64,000 nucleotides of DNA, taken from positions 124,001-188,000 of the forward strand of contig NZ_SPPK01000001.1 of NCBI RefSeq assembly GCF_004569505.1. The letters are read 5' to 3'. The notes beneath the pieces are model-generated. The model was not told where the DNA came from and ran no database searches. It saw only the letters and a program-made list of their open reading frames with translations. The translations under genes were made by a program, and so were the position numbers. Shown piece by piece: positions 24,463 through 33,422 of the stretch. Origin of the DNA: Dysgonomonas mossii. Lineage in GTDB: Bacteria > Bacteroidota > Bacteroidia > Bacteroidales > Dysgonomonadaceae. Each line of letters begins with the position of its first letter. Position 1 is the first letter of the stretch.

Positions 24463-25338
24463 ATGGTTGCAGTATTATTATCGGGTGGATTGGGGAATCA
24501 GATGTTTCAGTATGCGGCTGCCAAGTCGTTGGCTATTCGTTTAAATACGACTCTGTCTGTTGATCTATATACATTTTCTAAAAAAACGCAAGCTACGGTA
24601 CGTCCCTACGAACTGGGTATATTTAATATAGAAGATGTAGTAGAAACCTCGTCTCTGAAAGCAAAAGCTGTAACTAAAGCGAGACCCTTTATTCAAAAGC
24701 ACAGATCTTTTTTTCAGAGATTTGGAGTGTTTACTGATACATATGCAATCTTATACCAACCGGCTTTTGAAGCTTTGACGGGCGACGTGATAATGTCCGG
24801 CTATTTTCAGAATGAATCATACTTCAATAATATATCTGAGCTTTTACGGAAGGATTTTTCCTTCAAATATCCATTAACCGGAAAAAATAAAGATATCGCA
24901 GGGCAGGTTTCAGAAAATCAGTCTATTGCCGTTCATATACGCAGAGGGGATTATCTGAATAAGAATTCACAATCGAACTTTGCTATCCTTGAAAAAGACT
25001 ATTACGAGAATGCCATCAACTATATATCTGCGCATGTAAAGAATCCTGAATTTTATGTTTTCTCAGAGGATTTTGATTGGATAAAGGATAATCTTAACTT
25101 TAAAGAATTTCCTGTTACTTTTATAGATTGGAATAAAGGAAAAGACAGCTATATAGACATGCAGCTGATGAGCTTGTGTAAACATAATATTATAGCCAAC
25201 AGCAGCTTTAGTTGGTGGAGTGCGTGGCTTAACAACAATGAAGAGAAAAATATAATTGCTCCCAAGCGATGGTTTTTGGATGAGCAAAAAAATGAATTGT
25301 TAGGTTGTTTTTATCCTCAAGGGTGGAGCAAAATCTGA
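24463..25338 (+). CDS. Alpha-1,2-fucosyltransferase (GT11)
   Basis: A 291-residue enzyme when started at ATG 24463 (MVAVLLSGGLGNQMFQYAAAK). A longer frame from a TTG at 24409 exists but adds residues outside the family fold. The GT11 motifs are clear: 'GGLGNQMFQYA' at the N-terminus, 'IAVHIRRGDYLN' (~155) for GDP-fucose, and 'IANSSFSWWSAWLN' (~245). It transfers fucose from GDP-fucose in alpha-1,2 linkage, probably onto a capsule or O-antigen-like glycan. GDP-fucose synthesis genes are not in the window. Confidence 0.92.
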   Translation: MVAVLLSGGLGNQMFQYAAAKSLAIRLNTTLSVDLYTFSKKTQATVRPYELGIFNIEDVVETSSLKAKAVTKARPFIQKHRSFFQRFGVFTDTYAILYQPAFEALTGDVIMSGYFQNESYFNNISELLRKDFSFKYPLTGKNKDIAGQVSENQSIAVHIRRGDYLNKNSQSNFAILEKDYYENAINYISAHVKNPEFYVFSEDFDWIKDNLNFKEFPVTFIDWNKGKDSYIDMQLMSLCKHNIIANSSFSWWSAWLNNNEEKNIIAPKRWFLDEQKNELLGCFYPQGWSKI

Positions 25339-25427
25339 TATATATTTTAGTGTCAAGATTATCTTATTATATACGGTTGAGCCTTTCAGGAGGGAAAAAG
25401 GTAACAGTATAAAAACATACAATAAAG

Positions 25428-25500
25428 TGTCACTTTTGTCACCTTTTAACATAATTGTAAGATTATGCTGTTTAGAATGAGTGTTTTACAAAAAGTGACA
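25428..25500. repeat. Inverted repeat before the GT2 gene
   Basis: TGTCACTTTT (25428-25437) and AAAAGTGACA (25491-25500) are exact reverse complements, 53 bp apart. The first overlaps AAAGTGTCACTTT, itself a dyad. Possible regulatory sites or a long-range stem in the 184-bp gap between fucosyltransferase and GT2 genes. Confidence 0.45.
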
Positions 25501-25522
25501 GTTTTTATTAAAATAGCCGATT

Positions 25523-26524
25523 ATGCCAAAAGTATCGATATTAATGCCAGTTTATAATGCCGATCAATATTTGTCTCAGGCATTAGACAGTATTGTATCG
25601 CAGAGCTTCGAAGATTGGGAGCTGATACTTATAAATGACGGGTCTACCGATCGCAGCGAGTCTATTATTATTGACTATGATGACGAACGGATTTTTTATA
25701 TAAAGAATCCTGTCAATCTGAAATTGATAAAAACGTTAAATAAGGGTATTGATTATTGCGGAGGACAATATATAGCTCGCATGGATGCCGATGATATTTG
25801 TCACCCCGATAGATTGAAGCGTCAAGTTGAGTTCCTCGATTCACATCCTCAAGTACTGATGTGTGGCACTGCCGCTACGGTGATTGATAATAGTGGGAAG
25901 AAGACCGGAAATATTCATAATCAGACTAGTGATGATTATCTTCAGATCAACCTGATGTTTTCCCCTTCTTTTATTCATCCGAGTATGATGATTCGCACCG
26001 AAGTGCTGAAACAGAATAAGTACGATGAGGCGTATAAGCATGTGGAAGACTATGATTTGTGGTGCAGGATAGCCAAGCTCGGCAAGGTTGCAAATATTGA
26101 TGATGAACTGCTCCAGTACAGGTGGCACGACAGCAACGTATCGGTTTTAAATAGTGAAGTACAGCACGAACTGAAAGATGAGCTTATAAAAAGAGAGTTG
26201 AGCCGACTTGATTTAACTCCTACCGAATTGGAGCTATACTGTCATAAAGTAACTTTTCAATTGTATGCTTTGGGGAATAAGTTGGATGTCCCTGTTGACC
26301 GATTTGAGGATATAGCCAATTGGTTTACGAAGCTGATTCGACAAAATGAAATAAAGCATATTTATTTACAGCCGGCACTGGTTGCTTTTCTTTGGTGTCG
26401 CTGGGCAGTGCTGTGCATTTCGCAAAAGAAGTATGGGAAAGTTTTATTCCCTCCTTTTGCTAAATACAATCCCGCTATATTGAGCCGACTAATAAAATTG
26501 ATCTTTTTCTTAAGAAAAAAATAA
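25523..26524 (+). CDS. GT2-family glycosyltransferase
   Basis: A 333-residue GT-A fold enzyme. The N-terminus 'VSILMPVYNADQYLSQALDSIVSQSFEDWELILINDGSTDRS' and the metal-binding 'ARMDADDICHPDRLKRQ' are typical GT2. A 'HPSMMIRTEVL' and 'EDYDLWCRIAK' block completes the catalytic domain; ~100 residues follow, ending with a basic/hydrophobic stretch. Donor and acceptor unknown. Its stop shares its last base with the LicD start. Confidence 0.9.
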   Translation: MPKVSILMPVYNADQYLSQALDSIVSQSFEDWELILINDGSTDRSESIIIDYDDERIFYIKNPVNLKLIKTLNKGIDYCGGQYIARMDADDICHPDRLKRQVEFLDSHPQVLMCGTAATVIDNSGKKTGNIHNQTSDDYLQINLMFSPSFIHPSMMIRTEVLKQNKYDEAYKHVEDYDLWCRIAKLGKVANIDDELLQYRWHDSNVSVLNSEVQHELKDELIKRELSRLDLTPTELELYCHKVTFQLYALGNKLDVPVDRFEDIANWFTKLIRQNEIKHIYLQPALVAFLWCRWAVLCISQKKYGKVLFPPFAKYNPAILSRLIKLIFFLRKK

Positions 26525-27330
26525 TGACAGATACAGAAGAACTTAGAGAAATATACAATCCTGATGGTTCTGAATTAAGGACGCTACAGCTGAAGATGCT
26601 GGATATATTATCTATTGTAGCCAATATATGTGACAAGCATAATATCCCATATTGGATAAGCGGCGGTACTTTGCTTGGCGCTATCCGGCATGGAGGGTTT
26701 ATTCCCTGGGATGACGATATTGATATCGAATTGCTTTTTCCCGACTATCAGAAGTTATTGAAAATACTGCCTAATGAGTTGCCGGACAATCTGTATCTGC
26801 AAACTCCCAAAGAGAAAAGTTATAGGTTGTTGTTCTCTAAGGTGAGAGACAGACATTCTATTGTTTATTCCGAAGAGGAGGATATGGCAAGCTATAAGGA
26901 GAAAGGTCTATTTATCGATATCTTTCCTGAGGAAAGAAGCTATCGGTGGATGAAGAATATTGTTGACTTTTTCTATGGAAGAGCTTTTAGGCGTCTAAAG
27001 CGAGGGAGACCATTCTTCTCACTGACATACTTTTATGAATACGCAACGTCTTTGTTGTTATACCCTATAGGAGTATTGTTGAAATATACAGCCAGAGGGA
27101 TTTGTTCTATTACAAAACCTGATAATATACTACATAGCTATGGAATAGGAAACTCGACGAATCACAATGCAGGGTATATGTTTCCGGTAGGAAAAGTTAT
27201 ATTCGAAGGGAAAGAGTTTTCAGCACCTAAGGAACCTGAAACATATCTGAAAAAGCAATATGGCGATTATATTACCATTCCTCCCAAAGAGAAGCGGGCA
27301 ACTCACTTTCTTAAAGTTGAATATTTATAG
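26524..27330 (+). CDS. LicD-family phosphotransferase
   Basis: A 268-residue LicD protein. The nucleotidyltransferase-like core is clear: 'IPYWISGGTLLGAIRHGGFIPWDDDIDIELL' (~40-70), and 'YKEKGLFIDIFP' further on. Such enzymes add phosphocholine or similar phospho-groups to surface glycans. It overlaps the GT2 gene by one base, so the two likely act on the same glycan. Its stop overlaps that of the convergent HU-LysM gene by 6 bp. Confidence 0.88.
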   Translation: MTDTEELREIYNPDGSELRTLQLKMLDILSIVANICDKHNIPYWISGGTLLGAIRHGGFIPWDDDIDIELLFPDYQKLLKILPNELPDNLYLQTPKEKSYRLLFSKVRDRHSIVYSEEEDMASYKEKGLFIDIFPEERSYRWMKNIVDFFYGRAFRRLKRGRPFFSLTYFYEYATSLLLYPIGVLLKYTARGICSITKPDNILHSYGIGNSTNHNAGYMFPVGKVIFEGKEFSAPKEPETYLKKQYGDYITIPPKEKRATHFLKVEYL

Positions 27331-28662
27331 TCCCATCGTCTTGAAGAGCTCTCTTTCTTTCGCTTTTGCCTTGTCTAGAGATGCTTGATCCTGAAGATTT
27401 ATTCCATACTTTGATGGAGAAGGGATGGTTAGTTTAGTTCCTAAAGGTATGCTGTTGATATTCTTTATCTTATCTTTATTCTCCTCGTAGATATATACGC
27501 AGAACGATTTGTGTCCATAATACTTTAGTGAAATATTACGTAAGGTATTACCCGGTTCTATCGTTATGATTGCCAGAGGTGTATTTCCTTTTGTGGCTGT
27601 TGGTTGCTCTGTCTTTTGAGTCTGGGGCTTTATCGAGTTTTCGCTCGGCAAGGTTTTCTCCGTTGCAATGGCAATTGAATCTTGTTCTTTCGCTTTAGCT
27701 ATAGAGTCGGAGGATACGGCAAGAGTATCTGTTTTTTGTTCGTCAATATTTTGGTTGTCAGCAACCATGGCTGTATTACCGTTTCCTATGGGGCCTTCGG
27801 TCAGGAATCTGGCAATTTCTTGGAAATACAATCCCCCGATCAGGAATGCTGCAATAATAAGGAATATGAAGAATCCTAAGGAAACGAATTTCTTTCTTCT
27901 CTTAGTAGCCTGTCTCGTCTCTTTCACGAGCCTTTCGTATTCCAGATCTTTTTCTTTAGCAGCTAATTTAGCCTCTTCAATCCTCTGCTTATACTCTAGT
28001 ATTCTTTCTTCAGAGACCTCATCAGTTATTGGTTCAGGTATATTTTCAGTTTCACTTGGAGCTATTGCTTCATTATCAGATTGTCGTGCTTCTTCTTCCC
28101 GGTTATTTATTTCCTCTAGTTGCTCTTCCTCTGTATTAGGGGAAGTGTTTTCTGTCTCTATTATAGTGGTGTCTTCACTCACTAATTCAGGCGTGAAGTC
28201 TTCATTCTCTACTTGCTGTGGATCTGCTGTTGGGGTAGGTGAGGCCTCATTTGTTTCTTCATCTACAGAAACATCTTCTTCCTCATCAGCCTCTTCTATA
28301 TTTACTGTTTCGTCTTTTTCTATATTATCAAAAGAAACACCTTCTTCTAAAACGACGCTCTCGAAGTGGGCGAAAGGACGGTTTATAGCTTCCTTTAGTA
28401 ACTTGTCAGGAGTGAAGCTCAATTTGTAATGAGCTGCTATTTCGATAGCTTCGCCGGTATTTACGTCTACGCTTTTACGTGCATTTACTTTTACCAGTTT
28501 AAAAGTTCCAAAGTCTTTTATTTTTACAGACTCGTTGCTTTCTATCGTTTCTGATATAACGGCTATTAACTCACGCAGAAATACTTCGGCTTCTTTTTTT
28601 GTAATCTCCTGTTTCTTAGCCAGAAGATCAATCAAATCCTGTAGACTAAGACGTTCATTCAT
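27325..28662 (-). CDS. HU-domain protein with transmembrane segment and LysM
   Basis: A 445-residue multidomain protein. Residues ~1-93 are an HU/IHF fold ('IKDFGTFKLVKVNARKSVDVNTGEAIEIAAHYKLSFTPDKLLKEAI'). ~105-235 is an acidic Glu/Thr/Asn-rich spacer, ~222-255 a coiled coil, then 'KRRKK' and one membrane helix (~262-283). The outer part ends in a LysM-like domain (~370-425, 'EPGNTLRNISLKYYG...ENKDKI...IPLGTKLTIP'). This suggests a link between nucleoid and cell wall. It overlaps the plain HU gene upstream by 8 bp. Confidence 0.88.
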   Translation of the reverse strand: MNERLSLQDLIDLLAKKQEITKKEAEVFLRELIAVISETIESNESVKIKDFGTFKLVKVNARKSVDVNTGEAIEIAAHYKLSFTPDKLLKEAINRPFAHFESVVLEEGVSFDNIEKDETVNIEEADEEEDVSVDEETNEASPTPTADPQQVENEDFTPELVSEDTTIIETENTSPNTEEEQLEEINNREEEARQSDNEAIAPSETENIPEPITDEVSEERILEYKQRIEEAKLAAKEKDLEYERLVKETRQATKRRKKFVSLGFFIFLIIAAFLIGGLYFQEIARFLTEGPIGNGNTAMVADNQNIDEQKTDTLAVSSDSIAKAKEQDSIAIATEKTLPSENSIKPQTQKTEQPTATKGNTPLAIITIEPGNTLRNISLKYYGHKSFCVYIYEENKDKIKNINSIPLGTKLTIPSPSKYGINLQDQASLDKAKAKERELFKTMGL

Positions 28663-28945
28663 TTATTTCAAGTTTTTTGAGGTTCTCTTTTATGGTTTGT
28701 CCGGGGCGGAAAGATAAAGTAATTTTAGGAGGAACCAGAAAACGCTGTTTCGAAACAGGATTAACAGAAATACGCTCAGCCTTCTTCTTTGTTTCAAACA
28801 ATCCAAATCCCTGAATATTAACAGAGTTGTTTTCTTCTAGGTTTGAATTGATGATAGAAACTGTGGCTTCCAACACTTCTGATGTCTGACGCTGTGTCCA
28901 GCTCAAACGTTTTGCCAGTGCGGCTATTAATTCCTGGTTCGTCAT
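28655..28945 (-). CDS. HU-family DNA-binding protein
   Basis: A 96-residue HU/IHF-type protein: 'MTNQELIAALAKRLSWTQRQTSEVLEATVSIINSNLEENNSVNIQGFGLFETKKKAERISVNPVSKQRFLVPPKITLSF'-type layout, with the beta-arm reading '...NPVSKQRFLVPPK' and the helical base around residues 1-45. It binds and bends DNA as a dimer. It lies between rimO and the membrane-linked HU protein and overlaps the latter, so it may form heterodimers with it. Confidence 0.9.
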   Translation of the reverse strand: MTNQELIAALAKRLSWTQRQTSEVLEATVSIINSNLEENNSVNIQGFGLFETKKKAERISVNPVSKQRFLVPPKITLSFRPGQTIKENLKKLEINE

Positions 28946-28962
28946 AGATATTCCTATTAAGG

Positions 28963-30258
28963 TTAAATAACTTCTCCGTACAGATCAAAAGATTGTGTGT
29001 CAGTTATCTTAACATTGTAAAATTCCCCAATATTAAGCATTTTATTTTTCTTTATCAAGACCTCGGGATCAACTTCCGGTGAATCGTACTCGGTACGACC
29101 TACATAATAGTCGCTCTCCTCTTTATCTACAACCACTTTCAGTGTTTTGCCTATTTTCTCCTCATTCGTCTCGAAGGCTATTTTTTCTTGAGCCGACATC
29201 AGCAAGTCCATTCGTTCTTGCTTTGTAGCGTCTGATATGCTGTCCTTGTAATTATCGTATGCGTATGTGCCATCTTCATGTGAATAAGGGAAAGCTCCCA
29301 TTCGCTCGAAGCGCATATCGTTAACGAACTGCAATAGTTCTTCAAAGTCTTTCTTTGTTTCGCCCGGATGACCTACCATTAATGTTGTACGCAGATGTAT
29401 ACCCGGTACTTCTTCTCGGATACGCTTCATCAGATCGTATGTTGCTTGCTTGGATATGTTGCGTCGCATTTTAGTAAGCATATTATCGCTAACATGTTGT
29501 AGAGCTATATCCAGATATTTGCACACATTATCGTTTTCTCGCATCACTCTTAGCAGATCGTAAGGGAAGTTTGCCGGATATGCATAGTGGAGGCGTATCC
29601 ATTCCACCCCTTCTATTTTTGCAATACGTTCGATCAATTCGGGGAGTTTGGCTTGCTTATAATTGTCGTATCCATAGAATGACAGGTCTTGCGCTATCAC
29701 CTGAAACTCTTTTACACCCGTAGCTACCAGATTCCTAACTTCTTCTTCTATTTCTTCTATCGGACGAGATTGATGTTTGCCCGTCATGATAGGAATTGAG
29801 CAGTAAGAGCAAGTTCTGTTACATCCTTCCGATATTTTCAAATAAGCATAATGTTTCGGAGTTGTTATGCTACGTTCTAAAGCTATATCTTGTTTGAATG
29901 ATTTTCCCAAATCAGAGATAAGCATTTTCCAGTTAAACTTACCATAGAAATTGTCTACCTCCGGGATTTCGGCCTTCAGCTCGTCCATGTACCTTTCGGT
30001 GAGGCATCCCATCACAAAAAGCTTACTAAGTTTTCTTGCTTTTTTTGCTTCTGCAAATTCGAGAATCATATTTATGGATTCTTCTTTTGCATCCCCTATA
30101 AATCCGCAAGTATTGATTACAGCAATCTCTCCTTCCGGTTTATCGGGGTCGTGCTTTACTGTATATCCATTTGCTAAAAGCTGTTTCATCAACAACTCTG
30201 AATCCACCAGGTTTTTAGAACAACCCAGTGTTATAACATCGATTCTATTTTTTTTCAT
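28963..30258 (-). CDS. rimO: Ribosomal protein S12 methylthiotransferase
   Basis: A 431-residue radical SAM enzyme that methylthiolates an Asp of ribosomal protein S12. The N-terminal domain holds 'TLGCSKNLVDSE' and 'INTCGFIGDAKEESIN' (cluster ligands). The radical SAM CxxxCxxC is in 'EGCNRTCSYCSIPIMTGKHQSRP' (~140-160). A TRAM domain forms the C-terminus (...LYGEVI). It follows ftsY by only 3 bp. Confidence 0.96.
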   Translation of the reverse strand: MKKNRIDVITLGCSKNLVDSELLMKQLLANGYTVKHDPDKPEGEIAVINTCGFIGDAKEESINMILEFAEAKKARKLSKLFVMGCLTERYMDELKAEIPEVDNFYGKFNWKMLISDLGKSFKQDIALERSITTPKHYAYLKISEGCNRTCSYCSIPIMTGKHQSRPIEEIEEEVRNLVATGVKEFQVIAQDLSFYGYDNYKQAKLPELIERIAKIEGVEWIRLHYAYPANFPYDLLRVMRENDNVCKYLDIALQHVSDNMLTKMRRNISKQATYDLMKRIREEVPGIHLRTTLMVGHPGETKKDFEELLQFVNDMRFERMGAFPYSHEDGTYAYDNYKDSISDATKQERMDLLMSAQEKIAFETNEEKIGKTLKVVVDKEESDYYVGRTEYDSPEVDPEVLIKKNKMLNIGEFYNVKITDTQSFDLYGEVI

Positions 30259-30261
30259 TCT

Positions 30262-31215
30262 TTATGCTCCAAAAAGACTGTCGACAAATTCCTTGCGTGT
30301 GAAAACTTGCAAGTCTTCGATTCCTTCTCCTAATCCAATATATTTTACCGGAATTTTAAATTGATCGGAAATGCCGATGACTACACCTCCTTTTGCCGTA
30401 CCATCCAGTTTTGTGATAGCTAAAGCCGTAACATCGGTAGCGGCTGTAAACTGAGTGGCTTGTTCAAATGCATTTTGTCCTGTTGAGCCGTCAAGCACAA
30501 GCAGAACTTCATGGGGAGCCTCGGGAACAATCTTTTCCATTACCTTTTTGATTTTGGTAAGTTCGTTCATCAGGCCAACCTTGTTGTGCAAGCGTCCGGC
30601 AGTATCTATAATTACAACATCCGCATTGTTTGCTTTAGCAGAGCTCAGCGTGTCGAAAGCAACTGATGCAGGATCGGAGCCCATTGCCTGTTTTATTACA
30701 GGTACGCCAACTCTTTCTCCCCAAATAACCAATTGTTCTACAGCAGCAGCACGGAATGTATCCGCAGCTCCTAAATAAACTGATTTGCCTGCTTTCTTAA
30801 GCTGATTTGCTAATTTCCCGATTGTCGTTGTTTTCCCAACACCATTTACTCCGACAACCATTATCACATAAGGCTTGTATTTTTCGGGTGTAGAGAAGCC
30901 TTCTGTATCTGTGGTATTGTTTTCTGTCAACAGATGAGCAATTTCCTCCCGAAGAATTGAATTTAGTTCATCTGTGTTGATATATTTATCCTTTGCAACT
31001 CTTTTCTCTATTCTTTCTATGATTTTTAATGTAGTATTCACTCCTACATCCGAAGTAATGAGTACTTCTTCCAAATCATCTAATACGTCATCGTCTACCT
31101 TCGATTTGCCGGCTACAACACGTGACAGTTTAGAAAACATAGATTCTTTGGTTTTCTCTAAACCTTTATCTAGAGTTTCTTTTTTTTGCTTCGAAAAGAA
31201 ATCGAATAGTCCCAT
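30262..31215 (-). CDS. ftsY: Signal recognition particle receptor
   Basis: A 317-residue SRP-GTPase that docks ribosome-SRP complexes at the inner membrane. The helical N domain is ~20-95; the G domain has G1 'GVNGVGKTTTIGKLA' (~118), 'DTFRAAAVEQL', G3 'DTAGRLHNK' and G4 'TKLDGTAKGG'. The acidic A domain of the E. coli protein is missing, as in most Bacteroidota. It is transcribed with rimO downstream. Confidence 0.97.
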   Translation of the reverse strand: MGLFDFFSKQKKETLDKGLEKTKESMFSKLSRVVAGKSKVDDDVLDDLEEVLITSDVGVNTTLKIIERIEKRVAKDKYINTDELNSILREEIAHLLTENNTTDTEGFSTPEKYKPYVIMVVGVNGVGKTTTIGKLANQLKKAGKSVYLGAADTFRAAAVEQLVIWGERVGVPVIKQAMGSDPASVAFDTLSSAKANNADVVIIDTAGRLHNKVGLMNELTKIKKVMEKIVPEAPHEVLLVLDGSTGQNAFEQATQFTAATDVTALAITKLDGTAKGGVVIGISDQFKIPVKYIGLGEGIEDLQVFTRKEFVDSLFGA

Positions 31216-31307
31216 AGTTTACTCTTTATTATCAAGTAATTATCGCATACTTGTTTAATGTTAAAACAGGCTTATTTCCTGCTATACAAAGCTACGAAAT
31301 GGATAAT

Positions 31308-31344
31308 AAAAAACCTCCCCACATGAAAATGAAGGAGGTTTTTT
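31308..31344 (-). terminator. Terminator after the ribosomal protein genes
   Basis: AAAAAACCTCC...GGAGGTTTTTT forms an 11-bp stem with T-runs in both directions. It lies between the DUF4295 gene and ftsY, separating the L28-L33 unit from ftsY-rimO. Confidence 0.85.
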
Positions 31345-31361
31345 AGATATTTTTAACAAGA

Positions 31362-31523
31362 TTATTTCGTGAAATAGTCTTTTACTGATTCATTCGGAAC
31401 CATTTCTTCTTTAAATGTGTAAGCTCCTGTTTTAGGAGATTTTACCATTTTGATTACTTTTGCATAGTTACGACCGTCTTTCGTTGAAGCGTCGCGGTAA
31501 CCTGCTACTGCTTTCTTTGCCAT
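31362..31523 (-). CDS. DUF4295 small protein
   Basis: A 53-residue basic protein, MAKKAVAGYRDASTKDGRN..., ending 'ESVKDYFTK'. It matches the DUF4295 family, which in Bacteroidota is nearly always next to rpmG (L33) and rpmB (L28), suggesting a ribosome-associated role. It starts 14 bp after the L33 stop. Confidence 0.9.
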   Translation of the reverse strand: MAKKAVAGYRDASTKDGRNYAKVIKMVKSPKTGAYTFKEEMVPNESVKDYFTK

Positions 31524-31537
31524 GGTTTATATTGTTT

Positions 31538-31726
31538 TTACTTTATTTCTTTATGTACAGTAACTTTCTTAAGAACAGGATTGTATTTCTTCAATTCTAA
31601 TCTTTCAGTAGTATTTTTTCTATTCTTTGTAGTGATGTAACGTGATGTGCCTGGCATACCACTTGCTTTGTGCTCTGTGCACTCAAGTATCACTTGGATT
31701 CTATTTCCTTTTGCTTTCTTAGCCAT
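31538..31726 (-). CDS. rpmG: 50S ribosomal protein L33
   Basis: A 62-residue L33: [50 protein letters not shown]. It is of the C-minus form: of the four zinc-binding Cys only one is left. It follows rpmB by 17 bp and is co-transcribed with it. Confidence 0.96.
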   Translation of the reverse strand: MAKKAKGNRIQVILECTEHKASGMPGTSRYITTKNRKNTTERLELKKYNPVLKKVTVHKEIK

Positions 31727-31743
31727 TTCTTGATCCTCCTAAT

Positions 31744-31983
31744 TTATGCGTTCAAAAAACCATCTTCAGCCGCTCTTTTAAGCGCAGCATCCAATCCAAT
31801 TTTATTGATTGTACGAAGACCGGCAGCAGAAACATTCAGGCTGATCCAACAATCTTCTTCTACCCAGTAGAATTTTTTTCTGAAAAGATTGACATTAAAT
31901 TTTCTCTTAGTCTTTCTGTTTGAGTGAGAAACATTATTGCCAACCATAGCTTTCTTTCCTGTAATTTGACAAATCTTGGACAT
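31744..31983 (-). CDS. rpmB: 50S ribosomal protein L28
   Basis: A 79-residue L28 from the ATG at 31983: [41 protein letters not shown] longer open frame reaches 32061 but those residues are not L28, and a promoter lies at 32040-32070 within that extension. First gene of the rpmB-rpmG-DUF4295 unit. Confidence 0.96.
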   Translation of the reverse strand: MSKICQITGKKAMVGNNVSHSNRKTKRKFNVNLFRKKFYWVEEDCWISLNVSAAGLRTINKIGLDAALKRAAEDGFLNA

Positions 31984-32039
31984 TGCTATTGTATTTATTA
32001 TATGTTTATTTTTTAGTTTTATCGTGCAAAATCGGGTTG

Positions 32040-32070
32040 CAAATTTAGTTATATTTTTCAAACCTACAAA
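32040..32070 (-). promoter_or_regulatory. Promoter of the rpmB-rpmG unit
   Basis: On the minus strand, TTTG (32067-32070) and TAAATTTG (32040-32047) are 19 bp apart, a near-ideal Bacteroidota promoter. It gives a leader of about 50 nt before rpmB. Confidence 0.8.
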
Positions 32071-32150
32071 TATTTAAAAGGTTAAAGTTACACTAAACGC
32101 AATAAATAAATTAATTGATTTTGAAAATGTAAGGAATACGCAGATTGTTG

Positions 32151-32158
32151 TAAATTTG
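32151..32158 (+). promoter_or_regulatory. -7 element very close to the epimerase start
   Basis: TAAATTTG matches TAnnTTTG and ends only 8 bp before the ATG at 32167. Transcription would begin at or next to the start codon, so the mRNA may be leaderless. No -33 box at the usual distance is evident. Confidence 0.45.
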
Positions 32159-32166
32159 TTCTCGAT

Positions 32167-33180
32167 ATGAGTACCAAACGTATTTTGATTACAGGAGCCA
32201 GTGGCTTTATAGGGAGTTTTCTTGTCGAGAAGGCTTTGGAGGAAGGGTGTGAAACTTGGGCAGGCGTGCGTAAAAGCAGCAGTCGTGAGTATCTGAAGGA
32301 TGATCGTATTCAATTTTTAGACCTGAACTTTGGGGATAAAAATAAATTGAAAGAACAGCTATCTGACTTTAAAAAGAAATATGGCAAGTTTGATTATGTC
32401 GTACACAATGCCGGAGTCACTAAATGTTTAGATGCCGAAGATTTTGATAAAATAAATTTTCGATATACAGCCAACCTTATCGATGCATTGCGAGAAGTAG
32501 AAGCTGTTCCCGGTAAATTTGTCTTGATGAGCAGTCTCAGTGCTTTTGGTGTAGGAGATGAACAAAATTATACTCCTATTAAGATAACCGATACGCCGAA
32601 TCCTAATACGGCATACGGGAAGAGTAAGCTGAAAGCAGAGTGTTATCTGCGCTCGATGGACGATTTCCCTTATATAATATTACGTCCTACAGGTGTATAT
32701 GGACCTCGGGAGAAAGATTATTTCCTGATGATAAAGACTGTCAAATCCGGTCTTGATGTGGGTGCCGGTTTTAAGCCACAACACCTGACTTTCATATATG
32801 TGAAAGATTTGGTGGATGCCGTATTTCTTGCGCTGAAGACGGAACTCAAGAATAAAGCTTATTTTGTAGCCGACGGAGATGTATATACAGACAAGGAGTA
32901 TACGCAGTTGGTAAAGCAAGTTATAGAAAAGAAACGCGTGTTGAGCCTTAAAGTTCCTTTGTGGATATTGAAGGCTGTTTCTATTGTGGCTGAAAGTATT
33001 TCTAGGATAACAAAGAAGCCTTCGACCTTGAATAGGGATAAATATATAATAATGAAACAGCGCAATTGGAAGTGTGATATAACCCCTCTTGTAAACGATC
33101 TAGGTTTTACTGCTAAATACAACTTGAAGGATGGGCTTGAAGAATCTGTGAGTTGGTATAAAGAAAATGGATGGTTGTAG
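32167..33180 (+). CDS. NAD(P)-dependent epimerase/dehydratase (extended SDR)
   Basis: A 337-residue extended short-chain dehydrogenase. The NAD(P) loop is 'ILITGASGFIGSFLVEKALEEG' (GxxGxxG) and the catalytic Tyr-x3-Lys is in 'TAYGKSKLKAE' (~148). 'LRPTGVYGPREKDYF' and the conserved C-terminal 'HLTFIYVKDLVDAVFLAL' agree with the NAD-dependent epimerase family. The sugar substrate cannot be told. It stands alone between rpmB (divergent) and the pseudouridine synthase. Confidence 0.85.
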   Translation: MSTKRILITGASGFIGSFLVEKALEEGCETWAGVRKSSSREYLKDDRIQFLDLNFGDKNKLKEQLSDFKKKYGKFDYVVHNAGVTKCLDAEDFDKINFRYTANLIDALREVEAVPGKFVLMSSLSAFGVGDEQNYTPIKITDTPNPNTAYGKSKLKAECYLRSMDDFPYIILRPTGVYGPREKDYFLMIKTVKSGLDVGAGFKPQHLTFIYVKDLVDAVFLALKTELKNKAYFVADGDVYTDKEYTQLVKQVIEKKRVLSLKVPLWILKAVSIVAESISRITKKPSTLNRDKYIIMKQRNWKCDITPLVNDLGFTAKYNLKDGLEESVSWYKENGWL

Positions 33181-33422
33181 AATTAGCGTTTATCGCTAAA
33201 AATGTGTAACTTTACATAGAGGTTCGTGTTGAAAAAAGATAAGTAGACCTGAAAATATTTAATGTGTAAAGTGGGGTTACCTACTTTTCATCCGGCACAT
33301 CTTAGTTTATCTATATTCGTAAAATATGTGCCACTAATTTTTTTGATTCTTCTATCGTCGGCCTTGTAACTTCGAAGAAATATCTCAAATTGTTTCTAAC
33401 AAAAACATCTTAAATAAAGTAA

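Noticed and set aside
27668..28429. A 253-residue plus-strand open frame rich in Ser
   Set aside because: It is the antisense shadow of the acidic spacer of the HU-LysM gene: Glu and Thr codons read backwards give Ser. It has no own motif.
31984..32061. Longer N-terminus of ribosomal protein L28
   Set aside because: The promoter -33/-7 boxes lie at 32040-32070 and L28 homology begins at 31983.
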